Source: an uncultured Collinsella sp. (GTDB lineage Bacteria; Actinomycetota; Coriobacteriia; Coriobacteriales; Coriobacteriaceae). Taken from it: a stretch of DNA of 9,241 nucleotides. A model generated the notes under the pieces. It saw only the letters and a program-made list of their open reading frames with translations. It searched no databases and was not told the origin of the DNA. Position numbers and translations under genes: made by a program. The stretch covers positions 1-9,241 of the forward strand of contig CALJCO010000095.1 of assembly GCA_938023905.1 (NCBI GenBank), given 5' to 3'. Positions 6,587 through 9,241 of this stretch are shown one piece after another (the first letter of the stretch is position 1; the number at the start of each line of letters is the position of its first letter).

Positions 6587-6685
6587 CTGTTGGTACCTCG
6601 ACCTTGGATGCTCGCTCCACCGGCGGCTCCCCAGTCCGAGGCGAATAGCGTCGCCCGCGGGCGACAAGAAACGAAAGGTGAAACA
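6587..6685 (+). promoter_or_regulatory. Structured 5' leader of rpsO, possible S15 autoregulatory RNA
   Basis: Two helices can be drawn. The first pairs CCTTGGA (6602-6608) with TCCGAGG (6635-6641), seven pairs including one G-U; CCTCG at 6596-6600 can compete for the same partner. The second is a perfect 16-base palindrome, GTCGCCCGCGGGCGAC at 6650-6665, able to form a six-pair stem with a CGCG loop. It ends eight bases before the Shine-Dalgarno AAAGGTG (6674-6680), which is five bases from ATG 6686. S15 is known to repress its own mRNA through structured leaders in several phyla, with unrelated folds. That this leader does so is inference from position and structure. The stretch also includes a 33-codon open frame (6547-6648) that I do not consider a gene. 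Confidence 0.45.
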
Positions 6686-6964
6686 ATGACTGTTTCCAAA
6701 GAGCGCAAGGCAGAGCTGACTGCTCAGTTCGGTAACACCCCGGTCGACACCGGCAACCCCAAGGTTCAGGTCGCCATCCTGACCGAGCGCATCAAGGAGC
6801 TGACCGAGCACATGAAGTCCCACCAGAAGGACTTCCACACCCGTCGTGGCCTGCTCATGCTCGTCGGCCGTCGTCGTCGTCTTCTCTCCTACATCAAGAA
6901 GAACGACATCGTCGAGTATCGTGAGCTCATCAAGGCTCTGGGCATCCGCGACAACATCCAGTAA
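6686..6964 (+). CDS. rpsO: 30S ribosomal protein S15
   Basis: S15 is a primary binder of the 16S rRNA central domain and helps nucleate the 30S platform. The 92-residue protein (family norm about 89) shows the conserved pattern throughout: TPVDTGNPKVQVAILTERI, then LTEHMKSHQKDFHTRRGLL, then VGRRRRLLSYIKK, ending LGIRDNIQ. ATG 6686 is chosen because AAAGGTG lies five bases upstream. The frame is open further 5', but that part is the structured leader. Codon use is strongly biased to the preferred C- and G-ending set plus CGT, as expected of a highly expressed ribosomal gene. It stands apart from the recO run and is followed by a terminator and then pnp, the arrangement well known from E. coli and many other bacteria. 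Confidence 0.97.
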   Translation: MTVSKERKAELTAQFGNTPVDTGNPKVQVAILTERIKELTEHMKSHQKDFHTRRGLLMLVGRRRRLLSYIKKNDIVEYRELIKALGIRDNIQ

Positions 6965-6979
6965 GGATTTGTACATGCT

Positions 6980-7011
6980 AAGAGCGTCCTGCGCAGCGGG
7001 GCGCTCTTTTT
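6980..7011 (+). terminator. Rho-independent terminator after rpsO
   Basis: The stem AGAGCGTCCT (6981-6990) pairs with GGGGCGCTCT (6998-7007) around the seven-base loop GCGCAGC. It makes ten pairs including two G-U, and one more if A6980 pairs with T7008. A run of five T (7007-7011) follows. It lies 15 nt after the rpsO stop. It probably ends or attenuates most rpsO transcripts, leaving some read-through or a separate promoter for pnp. Confidence 0.88.
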
Positions 7012-7030
7012 GTGTAAGGGCGCGAACAAT

Positions 7031-7110
7031 CACGCTCTGAAGCGTGGCGGGGGCAGGGGGCCCGCGTCACATGAGAAGCCTGCAGGCAAGGGGCCTGTGG
7101 GGTAAAGGAG
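7031..7110 (+). promoter_or_regulatory. Hairpin-rich pnp 5' leader
   Basis: Between the terminator and pnp there are several inverted repeats. CACGCT-CTGA-AGCGTG (7031-7046) is a perfect six-pair hairpin. A G-rich segment follows, in which GCGGG can pair with CCCGC and flanking GTG with CAC (about 7044-7070). GCCTGCAGGC (7078-7087) is a ten-base palindrome whose CAGGC half can instead pair with GCCTG at 7093-7097. The Shine-Dalgarno AAAGGAG (7104-7110) stands four bases before ATG 7115. In E. coli, PNPase represses its own mRNA through a leader hairpin cut by RNase III; a similar role here is inference. No convincing promoter is visible; AACAAT at 7025-7030 is the best -10 guess and is weak. 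Confidence 0.4.
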
Positions 7111-7114
7111 AACA

Positions 7115-9241
7115 ATGACACTCGTATCCAAGACCTTTGAGCTGTACGGCAAGACCTACACCTTTGAGTCGGGCGAGCTTGCCAAGCAGGCCACCGGCGC
7201 CTGCCTGGTCAAGCAGGGCGACACCACGATGCTCGACACCGTGGTCGTCTCCAAGGAGCGCAAGAACTACGACTTTTTCCCGCTGACCGTCGACTTCAAC
7301 GAGAAGATGTACGCAGCCGGCCGCATCCCGGGTGGTTACCTCAAGCGTGAGGGCCGTCCCAGCGAGAAGGCCACGCTCACCGCGCGCATGATCGACCGTC
7401 CGATTCGCCCGAGCTTCCCGGACGGCTTCCGCAACGAGGTACACATCGTCGCTACCTCGCTCGTCGCCGACCAGGTCAACCCCTTCGATGTCATCAACGT
7501 CATGGGTGCTTCCCTGGCCATGACGCTCGGCGGCGTGCCCTTCGAGGGCCCGCTTGCCTGCGTGCGTATCGGCCGTAACGTGGAGACCGGCGAGTTTATC
7601 GTCAACCCCACCTACGAGGAGCGCGAGAACTCCGATCTGGACCTGGAGCTGGGCGGCTCTGCCGACTTCATCTCGATGGTCGAGGCCGGCGCCGAGGAGA
7701 TCTCCGAGGACGACATGCTCGCCGCCATGAAGTTTGGCCAGGAGGCCCTTGCTGCCTTCTGCCAGGCTCAGGATGAGTTCGTCGCCGAGTGGGAGCAGGT
7801 CAACGGCGCTATCGTCAAGAAGGAGTACCCGCTCGACCAGCCCGTCGAGGAGGTCCAGGAGCGCATCTTCGCCCACTACGACGAGATGGCAGCCGCCCTT
7901 CGCGACGCCGACAAGCTCTCCCGTATCGGCAAGGTCGAGGCTCTGAAGGAGTCCATCCGTGCCGAGTTCACCGAGGAGGAGCAGTCCGCTTGGGAGCGCG
8001 AGATTCCCGTGGCGCTCAAGAAGCTCGAGAAGAAGGCCATGCGCACCATGGTCGTCGAGACCGGCGAGCGCGTCGACGGCCGTGCCGCCGATGAGATTCG
8101 CCCCATCATGGTGAAGGATAACTACCTGCCGCTCGTTCACGGCTCCGGTTTGTTCCAGCGTGGCCAGACCCAGGTGCTTTCCGTCCTGTCGCTCGGTATG
8201 CTCAACGAGGGCCAGCGTCTGGATACCATCGAGCCCACCGAGGGCAAGCGCTACATGCACCACTACAACTTCCCGCCGTTTTGCACCGGCGAGACCGGCC
8301 GCATGGGCAGCCCCAAGCGCCGCGAGATCGGCCACGGCAACCTGGCCGAGCGCGCTCTGCTTCCGGTGCTCCCCGACGAGAACGAGTTCCCCTACGCCAT
8401 CCGCGTCGTCTCCGAGGTCATGGAGTCCAACGGCTCCTCTTCGATGGCTTCGACCTGCGGCTCCACGCTCGCCCTTATGGACGGCGGCGTGCCCATTAAG
8501 CGCCCGGTCTCCGGTATCGCCATGGGCCTGATCCAGGAGGAGGGCAAGACCGTGGTCCTGTCCGACATCCAGGGTCTCGAGGACTTCCTGGGCGACATGG
8601 ACTTTAAGGTCACCGGCACCACCGAGGGCATCACCGCCCTGCAGATGGACAACAAGGCCACCGGCCTCACCTTCGACATCCTGGCCCGCGCTCTGCAGCA
8701 GGCCAAGGAGGGTCGCGCCTTCATCCTGCAGAAGATGCTCGATGTGATCCCCGGGCCGCGCCACACCACGCGCAGCACTGCTCCGCGCATCGTTTCCATC
8801 CAGGTTCCGACCGACAAGATCCGCGACGTCATCGGTTCCGGCGGTAAGGTCATCCGCGGTATCCAGGACGAGACCGGCGCCTCGGTCGACATCCAGGAGG
8901 ACGGCACCGTCTTTGTCGGCGGCACCGGCGAGTCCGTCGACCAGGCCGTCGAGCGTATCAAGCTCATCATCAAGGTTCCCGAGCCGGGCGAGGAGTACAC
9001 CGGTCGTGTGGTCTCCATCCAGCCCTTCGGCGCCTTCGTCAACCTGCTGCCCGGTAAGGACGGCCTGCTGCACATCTCCCGCGTCGCCAAGGGCCGCGTG
9101 GAGAAGGTCGAGGACGTCCTCAACGTGGGCGACGAGGTCAAGGTGGTCGTCATCGAGGTCGACGATCGCGGCAAGATCTCGCTCGATCGTCTTGATAAGC
9201 CCGAGGCCCCGGCTCGTGCCGAGGGTGCCTCCGAGGGCGAC
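7115..9241 (+). CDS. pnp: Polyribonucleotide nucleotidyltransferase (PNPase), 3' end beyond window
   Basis: PNPase degrades RNA 3' to 5' by phosphorolysis and can add tails in reverse. It acts as a trimeric ring, often with an RNase E-type or helicase partner. The frame runs without a stop for 709 codons to the right edge, close to full family length (about 700-750). Two RNase PH domains flank an all-helical linker (about 210-310). The second PH domain has NFPPFCTGETG, MGSPKRREIGHG and the catalytic LGDMDFK, where D490, D496 and K498 match E. coli D486, D492 and K494. A KH domain with IGSGGK (GSGG at 574-577) and an S1 domain (about 626-697, with PFGAFVNL and DGLLHISR) follow. The last visible residues are Ala-, Glu- and Pro-rich and look like a disordered tail. 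ATG 7115 has AAAGGAG four bases upstream. Confidence 0.97.
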   Translation, partial: MTLVSKTFELYGKTYTFESGELAKQATGACLVKQGDTTMLDTVVVSKERKNYDFFPLTVDFNEKMYAAGRIPGGYLKREGRPSEKATLTARMIDRPIRPSFPDGFRNEVHIVATSLVADQVNPFDVINVMGASLAMTLGGVPFEGPLACVRIGRNVETGEFIVNPTYEERENSDLDLELGGSADFISMVEAGAEEISEDDMLAAMKFGQEALAAFCQAQDEFVAEWEQVNGAIVKKEYPLDQPVEEVQERIFAHYDEMAAALRDADKLSRIGKVEALKESIRAEFTEEEQSAWEREIPVALKKLEKKAMRTMVVETGERVDGRAADEIRPIMVKDNYLPLVHGSGLFQRGQTQVLSVLSLGMLNEGQRLDTIEPTEGKRYMHHYNFPPFCTGETGRMGSPKRREIGHGNLAERALLPVLPDENEFPYAIRVVSEVMESNGSSSMASTCGSTLALMDGGVPIKRPVSGIAMGLIQEEGKTVVLSDIQGLEDFLGDMDFKVTGTTEGITALQMDNKATGLTFDILARALQQAKEGRAFILQKMLDVIPGPRHTTRSTAPRIVSIQVPTDKIRDVIGSGGKVIRGIQDETGASVDIQEDGTVFVGGTGESVDQAVERIKLIIKVPEPGEEYTGRVVSIQPFGAFVNLLPGKDGLLHISRVAKGRVEKVEDVLNVGDEVKVVVIEVDDRGKISLDRLDKPEAPARAEGASEGD

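Noticed and set aside
6547..6648. Small frame of 33 residues overlapping the recO stop, a possible leader peptide
   Set aside because: It has no ribosome binding site of its own, and its arginine-rich sequence is unremarkable. The candidate rpsO promoter lies inside it, so the rpsO transcript would not carry its start.
6590..6685. Upstream extension of the rpsO frame
   Set aside because: Ribosomal protein S15 starts at MTVSKERK, with a well-spaced AAAGGTG. The upstream translation is the structured leader.
8145..8190. RGQTQ in place of the E. coli RGETQ in the second RNase PH domain of PNPase
   Set aside because: As far as I recall, Gln at this place is common in Firmicutes and related PNPases, and the catalytic Asp, Asp and Lys are all present, so I see no sign of an inactive enzyme.
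7067..9073. Long minus-strand open frame opposite pnp (668 codons)
   Set aside because: pnp is unambiguous on the + strand with intact catalytic residues. The antisense frame is a low-complexity shadow rich in Leu, Gly, Asp and Ala.
1..9241. CRISPR array, tRNA, insertion sequence, attachment site or heat-shock operator (CIRCE or HAIR)
   Set aside because: Reading both strands I found no spaced direct repeats, tRNA cloverleaf, transposase, terminal inverted repeats or matching operator sequence.

Overview
The window looks like chromosome from a high-GC gut actinobacterium of class Coriobacteriia, most likely Collinsella or a close relative. I infer this from the G+C-rich third positions, the GTG and TTG starts, and the conserved gene string dnaJ-mtaB-phoH-ybeY-dgkA-era-recO followed by rpsO-pnp. 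No database search was possible, so the genus is a judgement. Every gene is on the + strand.

Positions 1-401 hold the 3' end of a DUF5685-type gene, which overlaps the next start by four bases (ATGA). Positions 398-6547 form one tightly packed run. It encodes a full-length DnaJ co-chaperone, the tRNA methylthiotransferase MtaB, the PhoH-like ATPase, the rRNA-processing endonuclease YbeY, a DgkA-type lipid kinase, the ribosome-assembly GTPase Era and the recombination mediator RecO. Gaps are at most 15 nt and two junctions overlap, so co-transcription and translational coupling are likely. The shared theme is translation: 16S rRNA maturation (YbeY, Era, perhaps PhoH), tRNA modification (MtaB) and protein folding (DnaJ). 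RecO and DgkA are frequent passengers of this cluster in other bacteria.

A 138-nt gap (6548-6685) separates recO from rpsO. It carries a candidate extended -10 promoter and a structured rpsO leader. rpsO (ribosomal protein S15) is followed by a clear intrinsic terminator, then a hairpin-rich leader, then pnp (polynucleotide phosphorylase), which runs off the right edge. The rpsO-terminator-pnp layout matches the classical bacterial arrangement and links ribosome assembly to RNA decay.

Most of the window is ordinary housekeeping sequence and I found no convincing new system. The strongest anomaly is at the left edge. The DUF5685 fragment and roughly the first 30-55 codons of dnaJ use codons differently from everything downstream, and the J-domain start resembles the short J-proteins that partner DUF5685 in Firmicutes. 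This could be a recombination joint inside the J-domain or an assembly chimera. Secondary points are the rpsO and pnp leaders, an acidic N-terminal extension on Era, and a GC-rich near-palindrome between the recO Shine-Dalgarno sequence and start codon.
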